Below, in pieces: positions 1-6,601 of a stretch of 8,658 nucleotides of DNA. The stretch is from contig SFDT01000051.1 of NCBI GenBank assembly GCA_004558115.1, forward strand, positions 1-8,658. Reading direction: 5' to 3'. The position numbers were made by a program, and so were the translations under genes. Below the pieces are notes generated by a model that saw nothing but the letters and a program-made list of their open reading frames with translations, had not been told where the DNA came from and did no database searches. Source of the stretch: Clostridiales bacterium. Lineage in GTDB: Bacteria; Bacillota; Clostridia; Oscillospirales; Oscillospiraceae. Every line of letters starts with the position of its first letter. The first letter of the stretch is position 1.

Positions 1-3
1 TTT

Positions 4-36
4 CCCACCGCGACCGCTTCGCTGGCTCGCGGCGGG
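4..36 (-). terminator. Hairpin just downstream of the EF-G-like gene (possible terminator, tail cut off by window edge)
   Basis: Ten-base arms (4-13 and 27-36) pair completely apart from one position that is G-U on the minus-strand transcript. Inside them a CC/GG pair encloses the compact GCGAAGC mini-hairpin. The structure starts 33 bases past the stop of the minus-strand EF-G-like gene, where a terminator is expected. Only three bases remain before the window edge, and they read AAA on the minus strand, so no U-tract is visible. It could equally be a dispersed repeat. Confidence 0.4.
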
Positions 37-69
37 AGCCCTGACTCGGACTGCCCGTTCTCCTTCTGC

Positions 70-2145
70 TTACTCCTTCTCAGCCAGGGCCTTCGCCTCA
101 GCGATGGCCTTCTCCTGCGCTGCGGGAGGGCAGTCCTCGTAGCGGACGAAGTGGAAGGTGAAGCTGCCGCGGCTCTGGGTCATGGACCGCAGGTCGATGG
201 CGTAGCTGCCCATCTCGGCCATGGGCACCTCGGCGGAGATGACCTGGCTGCCGTCGCCGGTGGGGTCCATGCCCATGACACGGCCCCGGCGCTTGTTCAG
301 GTCGCCGATGACATCGCCCATGTAGTTATCGGGCACCGTGACCTTCAGCTCGCCCACGGGCTCCAGCAGGACGGGATTGGCCTCGGGCAGAGCGGCCTTA
401 TAGGCCAGCTGCGCGGCGGTCTTAAAGGCGATTTCAGAGGAGTCCACGGGGTGATAGGAGCCGTCATACAGCACGGCCTTCAGGTTCACCACGGGATAGC
501 CGGCCAGCGGGCCGTGGACGCAGGCCTCGCGCAGGCCCTTTTCCACGGCGGGGAAGAAGTTCTTGGGCACGGAACCGCCGAACACTTCCTCGGCGAAGAT
601 CATGTCATCCTGCTCGGTCTGAGGCTCAAAGCGGATCCACACGTCACCGAACTGGCCGCTGCCGCCGGTCTGCTTCTTGTGGCGGCCCTGCTTCTGGACG
701 GTCTTGCGGATCTTCTCACGGTAAGGCACGCGGACGGGCTTCAGCTCGGCCTCCACGTTGAAGCGGCTCTTCAGCTTGCTGATGAGCACATCCACCTGCA
801 TATCGCCGGCGCCGGAGAGGACCATCTGGTGGGTCTCGCCGTTGTTGACCACGGTGAAGGTGGGGTCTTCCTCGTTCAGGCGGGCCAGGCCCTGGGCGAT
901 CTTATCCTCCTGGCCGCGGGTCTTGGGCACGATGGCCACGGAGTAGCAGGGCTCGGCGAAGGGGATATTCTTCAGTGCCACGACCTTACGGGCGTCGCAC
1001 AGGGTATCGCCGGTCTTGACCTTATCCATCTTGGCGATGGCGCCGATGTCGCCGCAGGAGAGCTCCTTGACCTCGGTGGCCTTCTTGCCCCGCATGACAT
1101 ACAGGCGGCCCAGCTTTTCAGTGGCGCCGGTGCGGGCGTTGACCATGGGCAGGTCGGGGGTGATGGCGCCGGAGAGGACCTTCACGAAAGAGTACTTGCC
1201 GTACTGGTCGGAAACGGTCTTGAACACGAAGGCGGTGGGCACGCCGCCGGGGGAGACCACGAACTCCTCGGTCTCGCCGTCGGCGCGGGTGGCCTTGTGG
1301 TAGTTGCCCTCCATGGGATTGGGCAGCAGGTCCACGATGTTGTCCATCAGCATCAGGGAGCCCATGCAGTTGACGGCGGAGCCGCACAGCACGGGGAACA
1401 GGCTCAGCTCCCGGACGCCCTGGCGCAGGCCCTGGATCATTTCGGCGTAGGTGAAGTCCTCGCCGCCGAAGAACTTGTCCATGAACTCCTCGCTGGTCTC
1501 GGCCACGGATTCCTTCAGGGCGTCGTTGAACTCAGTGATGACGTCCTCCTTATCAGCGGGGACCTCGATCTCCACCCGCTTGAGGTCGTGCATCTCATAG
1601 GCGCGCTTGTTCAGTACGTCGATCAGGCCGGTGACCCGCTTGTCGGCGTCCCAGATGGGGACCACCAGGGGAGCGATCTTCTTGCCGAAGCGCTCCCGCA
1701 GGGCCTCGAAGGTAGCGTTGTAGTCGGAGTTGTCCTCATCGGTCTTGGAAATATAGATAAAACGGGGCATATTCCGCTCTTCGCAGTACTTCCACGCCTT
1801 CTCCAAGCCAACGGAGATACCGTCCTTGGCGGAGCAGACGATGATGGCGGCATCCGCGGCCCGCAGAGCCTCCATGACCTCACCGGCAAAATCAAAGGCG
1901 CCCGGGGTATCCAGCACATTGATCCGGCAGCCCTTGTACTCCAGGGGCGCCACAGCGGTGGAAAGGGAGATCTGGCGCTTGGTCTCCTCGGGATCGTAGT
2001 CGCAGACGGTGTTGCCGTCCACCACACGGCCCATGCGGTCCAGGGCGCCGGTCATGTAAAGCAGGCTCTCTGCCAGGGCGGTCTTACCGTTTCCGCTGTG
2101 ACCCAGCAGGCAGACGTTGCGGATGTTTTGTACAGAATAGCTCAT
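70..2145 (-). CDS. EF-G-like translational GTPase (EF-G paralogue)
   Basis: A complete 691-residue protein with the five-domain EF-G layout. The GTPase domain has P-loop GHSGNGKT (15-22), a switch-I-like RQISLSTAVAP (58-68), DTPG (79-82), SKTD (133-136) in place of NKxD, and G5 SAV (256-258). Domain II lies at about 300-385 and domain III at 395-470. Domain IV carries the HKKQTGGSGQFG signature (489-500), and domain V carries YMGDVIGDLNKRRGRVMGM (608-626). The P-loop and a non-His residue after DTPG (Ala83) place it in the EF-G-like (EF-G2) group rather than canonical FusA. Known EF-Gs drive ribosomal translocation or recycling; what this paralogue does is not established. The start was chosen because AAGGAG sits 8 bases upstream of the ATG. 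A longer in-frame start near 2298 would run through the promoter. The gene stands alone, with no fusA or str-operon neighbours. Confidence 0.93.
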   Translation of the reverse strand: MSYSVQNIRNVCLLGHSGNGKTALAESLLYMTGALDRMGRVVDGNTVCDYDPEETKRQISLSTAVAPLEYKGCRINVLDTPGAFDFAGEVMEALRAADAAIIVCSAKDGISVGLEKAWKYCEERNMPRFIYISKTDEDNSDYNATFEALRERFGKKIAPLVVPIWDADKRVTGLIDVLNKRAYEMHDLKRVEIEVPADKEDVITEFNDALKESVAETSEEFMDKFFGGEDFTYAEMIQGLRQGVRELSLFPVLCGSAVNCMGSLMLMDNIVDLLPNPMEGNYHKATRADGETEEFVVSPGGVPTAFVFKTVSDQYGKYSFVKVLSGAITPDLPMVNARTGATEKLGRLYVMRGKKATEVKELSCGDIGAIAKMDKVKTGDTLCDARKVVALKNIPFAEPCYSVAIVPKTRGQEDKIAQGLARLNEEDPTFTVVNNGETHQMVLSGAGDMQVDVLISKLKSRFNVEAELKPVRVPYREKIRKTVQKQGRHKKQTGGSGQFGDVWIRFEPQTEQDDMIFAEEVFGGSVPKNFFPAVEKGLREACVHGPLAGYPVVNLKAVLYDGSYHPVDSSEIAFKTAAQLAYKAALPEANPVLLEPVGELKVTVPDNYMGDVIGDLNKRRGRVMGMDPTGDGSQVISAEVPMAEMGSYAIDLRSMTQSRGSFTFHFVRYEDCPPAAQEKAIAEAKALAEKE

Positions 2146-2217
2146 GTTCTTTCCACTCCTTAATGATAGGGCTGTTGATCGGTCCGGGGCGTGCCGCCGG
2201 GCCGTGATAGGTCGCAT

Positions 2218-2230
2218 TGACAAGATGTCA
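2218..2230. repeat. Short perfect inverted repeat TGACA-N3-TGTCA in the EF-G-like leader
   Basis: Five-base perfect arms separated by three bases lie about 18 bases downstream of the -10 box of the minus-strand promoter, inside the predicted 5' leader. The size and position suit a small operator. The arms are short enough to arise by chance, and no repressor is identified. Confidence 0.3.
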
Positions 2231-2247
2231 GATTGCCTAATGTAGAA

Positions 2248-2276
2248 ATTATACAACGTTTGACCGGGCAATACAA
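2248..2276 (-). promoter_or_regulatory. Sigma-A-type promoter of the EF-G-like gene
   Basis: Reading the minus strand, a perfect -10 TATAAT (2253-2248) is preceded by 17 bases and a -35 TTGTAT (2276-2271), which matches the consensus at its first three bases. Transcription would start near 2241, giving a leader of about 95 nt before the ATG at 2145. The surrounding AT-rich patch contrasts with the GC-rich coding DNA. Confidence 0.7.
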
Positions 2277-2347
2277 CTAAAAATTTGGCAGGTTCCACAT
2301 TTTGGGCAGGAGGGAGAAAAATCGCGTCAAAATTTTAGCAAAGGCGC

Positions 2348-2374
2348 AAAAAAAGCAGCTTTTCCGGCGGAAAA
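2348..2374 (-). terminator. Weak candidate terminator for the rlmB operon
   Basis: On the minus strand, TTTTCC-GCC-GGAAAA forms a six-pair stem (2374-2360), followed after GCTGC by seven U residues (2354-2348). It lies about 70 bases past the stop of the pseudo-ATPase gene. The stem is short and AU-rich and the U-run is displaced by five bases, so efficiency is doubtful. It may act together with the stronger hairpin at 2387-2425. Confidence 0.3.
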
Positions 2375-2386
2375 TCCGTCCGGATG

Positions 2387-2431
2387 CAGGGAAGCCGCCC
2401 AGGCTCTGCCCGGGCGGCTTTCCTGTTTTTT
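2387..2431 (+). terminator. Strong intrinsic terminator, best read on the plus strand
   Basis: Arms 2387-2400 and 2412-2425 form a 14-pair stem with one G-U wobble and an 11-base loop, followed directly by six T (2426-2431), a G and three more T. On the minus strand the wobble becomes an A-C mismatch and no T-run follows, so the sequence is built for plus-strand transcription. The nearest gene end is the minus-strand stop at 2442, 17 bases away, and no plus-strand gene precedes it. It may serve the minus operon as a hairpin without a tail, or end an unannotated plus-strand RNA. Confidence 0.65.
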
Positions 2432-2441
2432 GTTTCCTGTT

Positions 2442-4532
2442 TCAATACCGACCCGTCCAGTCTGTCAAAAGCAGCACCGGCAGGACCCACAGCAGCAAAA
2501 ACGCCAGCAGGGTCAGCGGCGTCATCAGGCTGTACTTCCCCAAAAACGCCATGTAAAAGGCCAGCAGGGTGCCCGCCGCGCTGCCCAGCAGGGACAGCGC
2601 CAGCCCCCGGCGCACCGCCCGGCACAGCCGGTGGCTGCCCACCACGGTCTCGGCGTAGGGCAGCAGGCCCTCCCGGAACAGCAGGGCCCGGGGCAGTCCC
2701 CGGTCCTGCTCCGCCTCGCTGAGCGCCACCCGGGCGCTGAGGTCCGGATACTCCACTTTCACCCGCTTGTGGAACTTCCGCTTCAGCAGCGCCGGGGTGA
2801 TGTTGGGGTCCCGGGCCGCCAGGATGGGGGTGATGTGGCTGCGGCGCATCATCCGCAGGGCAAAGTCCACGTTTTCCGCCGCGTTGTACTTTACGGCGAA
2901 GACGGCGGCCAGCTGCCGGTCCACCGCCAGGAACACGCCGGTCTTCAAATTGATGCCGCCGGGAAGGCGGACATCCATCTTCCGCATGAAGGAGGCGGTG
3001 CCCAGCAGCACGGATTCTCCGTGGATGGTGGCGGAATAGCCGCCCTCCTCGTAAAAGCTGAAATCCACCGCTTCCTCGTAACGGCCTCCCTCGCTGCGGA
3101 TAAGGCCGTCAAACAGCCGCTCCAGGCCGCAGCCGGCGCAGCGGGCCAGGGTGGCGGCATAGGAGGCCGCCTTGGAAAGCTCCTCGCCGAACACCTTCAC
3201 GCCGTTGAGCTGTATGGTGCCCGGGGGAAACAGGTCGCTGTCCGTCACGATCATGCAGCGGCGGCCGGCGATCCTTTCAGCCCCCCGCCAGCCGGCCACG
3301 GCGCTGCCGGCCTTTTGCAGGTGGCGGGCCAGGCGGGACCAGGGCAGGCTCCAGCACAGAGGCAGGGAAAATGTGGCACCCGCCGCCAAAATGGCGGACC
3401 AGTTCAGAAGAAAGTCACTGTCCCGGCCCTGCCCCAGGGAGCTGAGGCCCGCGAACACAAAAGAGGCCACCAGCACCACCGGCAAAAGCGCCGTCTGCCA
3501 CAGGACGCCGCCGTCATCCGCGGCGGCAGCCGTGTAAAAGCCCGGCACGGCGCCCCGCTGCTTGCAGGCACCCTTCTCCGTCTCCGTCACCAGATACGGC
3601 GGCTCGTCGTCCACGGCGGCGGAGCGGAACATGTCATAGGCGCCGCGGCTCCGCCGGGCCAGGCCCCACTGGGCAAAGGCCAGACCCATGGCGCTGACAG
3701 CGGCATAGGGCGTCACCGCCGCCCGCTCCGGCAGCAGCAGCACGGACACGCAGTCCAGAGCGGACACCACGGCGGAAAGGGAGATCAAAAGCTCCCCGGT
3801 GCAGCGCTTCCGGGCCAGCATCCGCGCCCCTTCCGCAAATACCTGGTGGGTCAGCAGCGCGGACAACACCAGGCAGCCCAGCAGGGCCAGGGCCTGGTTT
3901 TGCAGGGAGTCGGACCACCAGGGCACCGCCACGCCGTATGCCTGGGCCCCCAGCACCAGCACCGGCGCCAGCGCCATGGCGAAGGCGCCCGGCACCAGCC
4001 CTTTCCTGCTTTGATGCTGGCTGCGGCTCAGGTCCGCCGCCTCGTAAAGCGGCATTTCCGGGCCGATGGGCTCCTCTTCTTCCTCCGGTTCCTCCTCCGG
4101 CTCCGGAGCGGCGCACAGCTCCTCCGTGTCCCGGAGGGGCTTGCGGGAGAACAGCCCCCGCCGGGGCCGCAGCAGCGGCTCCCGGTTTTCCTCCATGACG
4201 GCGTCCACGGTGCTGCCCACCACCTCCTCCAACGAAATGGGGTGGGGCGCCCGGGGCAGCTCCTGCTCCAGGTCGGGGGGCGGGTCCGGGGCCTTGGGGG
4301 CCTCCGGCCGCTTTTCCGGCGCCTTTTGCGGCCGCTTGGGGGATTGCTCCTCCTGAAACACCGGCTCCGGGCCGGGATTCACCTGGGCCTCCACGTCCCG
4401 CAGGATCTGCTGCTTGCGGCCGCCGCCGTATTCCGTCAGGATCTCCTCCAGGGAGAAATCGCCGTCCGCCGGCACATCCGTGCCGGCGGTCAGGTCCTCA
4501 TATTGGTTTTTCTTCTCATCCTTGGGAGCCAT
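2442..4532 (-). CDS. Membrane protein derived from a P1B-type ATPase, catalytic motifs lost
   Basis: A 696-residue protein with no clear function. Residues 1-175 are charged and Pro/Glu-rich (disordered), with an acidic run near 144-155. Eight hydrophobic segments follow at about 180-203, 213-232, 247-267, 272-290, 345-365, 374-396, 643-663 and 667-690. This 4+2+2 pattern with a large loop after helix 6 is that of a heavy-metal P-type ATPase. The N-domain style is visible at 497-511 (GGYSATIHGESVLLG) and the P-domain style at 532-548. However, the helix 4-5 loop is only ~50 residues, so the A domain with TGES is absent. CPC is replaced by LPLCWSLP (390-397), DKTGT by DSDLFPPGT (431-439), and neither TGD nor GDGxND is present. 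Transport by phosphorylation is therefore unlikely. The start is the ATG with AGAGG six bases upstream; a TTG two codons earlier has no spacing to a ribosome site. It lies 22 bp after rlmB, so the two are probably co-transcribed. The open frame over ~700 codons argues against a decayed gene. Confidence 0.8.
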   Translation of the reverse strand: MAPKDEKKNQYEDLTAGTDVPADGDFSLEEILTEYGGGRKQQILRDVEAQVNPGPEPVFQEEQSPKRPQKAPEKRPEAPKAPDPPPDLEQELPRAPHPISLEEVVGSTVDAVMEENREPLLRPRRGLFSRKPLRDTEELCAAPEPEEEPEEEEEPIGPEMPLYEAADLSRSQHQSRKGLVPGAFAMALAPVLVLGAQAYGVAVPWWSDSLQNQALALLGCLVLSALLTHQVFAEGARMLARKRCTGELLISLSAVVSALDCVSVLLLPERAAVTPYAAVSAMGLAFAQWGLARRSRGAYDMFRSAAVDDEPPYLVTETEKGACKQRGAVPGFYTAAAADDGGVLWQTALLPVVLVASFVFAGLSSLGQGRDSDFLLNWSAILAAGATFSLPLCWSLPWSRLARHLQKAGSAVAGWRGAERIAGRRCMIVTDSDLFPPGTIQLNGVKVFGEELSKAASYAATLARCAGCGLERLFDGLIRSEGGRYEEAVDFSFYEEGGYSATIHGESVLLGTASFMRKMDVRLPGGINLKTGVFLAVDRQLAAVFAVKYNAAENVDFALRMMRRSHITPILAARDPNITPALLKRKFHKRVKVEYPDLSARVALSEAEQDRGLPRALLFREGLLPYAETVVGSHRLCRAVRRGLALSLLGSAAGTLLAFYMAFLGKYSLMTPLTLLAFLLLWVLPVLLLTDWTGRY

Positions 4533-4554
4533 GGTCAACCTCTTTCGTTCCTGT

Positions 4555-5325
4555 TTACTGCAAACGCTGGCGCACCGCCTCGTACAGCAGGATGGCCGCC
4601 GCCGCGGAGGCGTTCAGGGAATCCATGCGGCCCTTCATGGGAATGCTCACCAAAAAGTCACAGTTCTCCTCCGCCAGGCGGGTCATGCCGTCGCCCTCGC
4701 TGCCGATGACGATGGCGGCGGGGCCCTTCAGGTCCGCGTCATAAAGCGTGGTGTTTCCCCGGGCGGAGGTGCCGAACACCCACACCCCCTGTTTTTTCAG
4801 GTCCTTCAGCAGGGCCGGGATGTTGGGGACCCGGGCCACGGGCATATAGGCCACGGCGCCGGCGGAGGTCTTCGCCACCACGGCGGTGAGGCCGGCGCTG
4901 CGGCGCTTGGGGATGATGACGCCGTGGGCCCCGGCGCAGGAGGCGGTGCGGATGATGGCTCCCAGGTTGTGGGGGTCGGAGATCTCGTCGCACACCACCA
5001 GCAGCGGCGCCTCTCCCCGGTCGGCGGCGCTTTGGAGCATGCTCTCCACACTGACATATTCCCGTACCGCCGCCAGGGCGATGACGCCCTGGTGGGCGTG
5101 GGTGCGGCTCATGCCGTCCAGCTTGCGCTTGTCGGCCTCCACCACCACGATGCCGGCGGCCCGGGCCTTGGAGGCGATGTGGCCCAGGGTCTTGTCCGTC
5201 TCGCCCTTCTGGAGGTAGATCTTGTCGATGGCGCCGCCGGCCCGCAGGGCCTCGATGACGGCGTTGCGGCCTTCGATGATGCCGTCGGCCTCGGCGGTCA
5301 GCTCATTTTTCTTCTGTTCGTCCAT
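4555..5325 (-). CDS. rlmB: 23S rRNA (guanosine-2'-O)-methyltransferase RlmB, TrmH/SpoU family
   Basis: A 256-residue SPOUT methyltransferase predicted to methylate a 23S rRNA guanosine 2'-OH (G2251 in E. coli) using S-adenosylmethionine. The N-terminal RNA-binding domain begins with IIEGRNAVIEALRAG (16-30) and includes THAHQGVIAL (75-84). The knotted catalytic domain has motif 1 NLGAIIRTA (120-128, Arg126), motif 2 IGSEGDGM (207-214) and motif 3 IPMKGRMDSLNASAAAA (228-244). Length is normal for the family. The start is the ATG at 5325, with GAGGGAG five bases upstream. An in-frame ATG ten codons earlier (5355) has no ribosome binding site and lies almost on the transcription start. It is the first gene of a leftward operon with the pseudo-ATPase and is divergent from ftsH. 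Family assignment is secure; the exact target guanosine is inferred. Confidence 0.92.
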   Translation of the reverse strand: MDEQKKNELTAEADGIIEGRNAVIEALRAGGAIDKIYLQKGETDKTLGHIASKARAAGIVVVEADKRKLDGMSRTHAHQGVIALAAVREYVSVESMLQSAADRGEAPLLVVCDEISDPHNLGAIIRTASCAGAHGVIIPKRRSAGLTAVVAKTSAGAVAYMPVARVPNIPALLKDLKKQGVWVFGTSARGNTTLYDADLKGPAAIVIGSEGDGMTRLAEENCDFLVSIPMKGRMDSLNASAAAAILLYEAVRQRLQ

Positions 5326-5364
5326 AATGTCTCCCTCAAAAATTTTTTTCGACATTCGTGTTGT

Positions 5365-5393
5365 AGTATACCATATATGAGGGCCACAATAAA
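5365..5393 (-). promoter_or_regulatory. Promoter of the rlmB operon (extended -10)
   Basis: The minus strand reads TGG-TATACT (5373-5365), a good extended -10. The -35 position 17 bases upstream is TTTATT (5393-5388), a weak match, so the TGn extension probably compensates. The predicted start is near 5358, giving a leader of about 30 nt. The -10 sequence is identical to that of the divergent ftsH promoter. Confidence 0.6.
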
Positions 5394-5435
5394 GCTAAAT
5401 TTTCAGAAACTTCATCAAAAAAGCCCTCCCCATCC

Positions 5436-5464
5436 TTGTGGGTCCGCCGCTTCTGTGGTATACT
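5436..5464 (+). promoter_or_regulatory. Promoter of ftsH (extended -10)
   Basis: -35 TTGTGG (5436-5441), a 17-base spacer, and TGG-TATACT (5456-5464). The predicted transcription start is near 5471, about 40 nt before the ATG. The AAAGGAG ribosome binding site at 5497-5503 is nine bases from the start codon. It faces away from the rlmB promoter across about 65 bp, so one bound regulator could affect both. Confidence 0.65.
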
Positions 5465-5512
5465 GCGTAGTAAATTTTAAAGGTCTGTTTTCCCTGAAAG
5501 GAGTTTCGATAC

Positions 5513-6601
5513 ATGAATCCAAACGATAACAAGAACCGCCAAAACGGCGGGAAGAACAACAGCGGCGGCAGCGGCAACTGGCGAGGCATTTTCTCCCTGG
5601 TGTGCTGGGCGCTGCTGCTGACCATCGTCATCAACACCGCCTCCGCGTATCTGGGCAGCGCCGGCCGTCAGGCCTCCTCTGTCACCATTGAAAACAGCCA
5701 GTTCGTGGACATGGTGGAGCACGGCCAGGTGGCGCGGGTGGACTTCAGCACTTCCGAGGACATCCTCATCATCACCCCCAAGGACGGCTATGTCTACACC
5801 GGCAGCGACGGCGTGGCGTACACGAAGGGCAAGGACGCCCAGGGCAACGACTGCTTTACGTACACCGACGCCGCCGGCCAGGAGCAAAAGACGAACCTGA
5901 GCCTGTTCACCGTGCAGATCCGTTCCAACGACGAGGTAGTGAAGCTGCTGGATGAATATGACGTGGAGTACGACCAGGCCTATCAGGCCAAGATGAACCC
6001 CTTGCTGTCCGCCTTCATTGAGCTGGTGCTCCCCTTCGTGCTCATCATGCTCATGTTCTCCATCGCCATGCGGTGGATGAGCAAAAAGGGCGGCTTCGGC
6101 GGCATGGGCGGTATCGGCGGCGTGGGCAAATCCAATGCTAAAGTGTATATGGAAAAGTCCACCGGCGTCACCTTTGCCGATGTGGCCGGCCAGGACGAGG
6201 CCAAGGAATCCCTGACAGAGATCATCGACTTCCTCCACAACCCCGGAAAGTATACGGAGATCGGCGCAAAGCTCCCCAAGGGCGCGCTGCTGGTGGGCCC
6301 TCCGGGCACCGGCAAGACGCTGCTGGCCAAGGCCGTGGCCGGCGAGGCCAACGTCCCCTTCTTCTCCATCTCCGGCTCCGACTTTGTGGAGATGTTCGTG
6401 CATCGTGTTCATCGACGAGATCGACACCATCGGCAAATCCCGCGACAACCGCATGGGCGGCAACGACGAGCGGGAGCAGACGCTGAACCAGCTGCTGGCG
6501 GAGATGGACGGCTTCGACCCCACCAAGGGCGTCATCCTGCTGGCCGCCACCAACCGCCCCGAGGTGCTGGACCAGGCGCTGCTGCGGCCCGGCCGCTTTG
6601 A
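5513..6601 (+). pseudogene. ftsH: FtsH AAA+ protease, N-terminal part (gene broken at 6400)
   Basis: The first 296 residues are a normal FtsH N-terminus. They comprise an Asn/Gly-rich cytoplasmic leader, membrane helix 1 (about 26-46), an extracytoplasmic domain (about 50-165), membrane helix 2 (about 165-186), a Gly-rich linker, then the AAA+ domain with TFADVAGQDEAK (220-231), Walker A GPPGTGKT (262-269) and pore-loop start FVEMFV (291-296). The family then expects a conserved GVGASRVRD stretch leading to Walker B. Here translation instead leaves frame at 6400 and adds about 66 Arg/His-rich residues (HRVHRRDRHH...) up to a TGA at 6599-6601. The 362-residue product would lack Walker B, the arginine fingers and the protease. 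Membrane insertion could still occur, but ATPase and protease activity could not. Family identity is certain. Whether the break is biological or an assembly error cannot be told from one sequence. Confidence 0.92.

Noticed and set aside
151..2163. 670-codon plus-strand open frame opposite the EF-G-like gene
   Set aside because: Low-complexity Gly/Ala/His/Leu-rich product typical of the antisense of GC-rich coding DNA; no domain and no ribosome site.
2146..2298. 51-residue N-terminal extension of the EF-G-like gene
   Set aside because: It would read through the TATAAT promoter and the leader, lacks a ribosome binding site at its start, and has no EF-G homology; the ATG at 2145 has AAGGAG.
4066..4110. 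CTC/TCC-rich pyrimidine tract as a repeat or regulatory element
   Set aside because: It is simply the complement of codons for the Glu/Pro-rich acidic run in the pseudo-ATPase N-terminus.
2430..4709. 759-codon plus-strand open frame opposite the pseudo-ATPase gene
   Set aside because: Gln/Gly/His/Arg-rich shadow of a GC-rich gene. The minus frame has coherent membrane helices, P-type traces and a good ribosome site.
5326..5355. RlmB start ten codons upstream (ATG at 5355)
   Set aside because: No ribosome binding site, and only a few bases from the predicted transcription start; the ATG at 5325 has GAGGGAG at five bases.
4414..5529. 371-codon plus-strand open frame opposite rlmB
   Set aside because: The minus strand carries unmistakable RlmB motifs, and the plus product is a compositionally biased shadow.
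6384..6420. Programmed ribosomal frameshift joining the two ftsH parts
   Set aside because: About 19 conserved residues are physically absent, so shifting frame cannot restore FtsH, and no slippery heptamer or downstream structure is evident.
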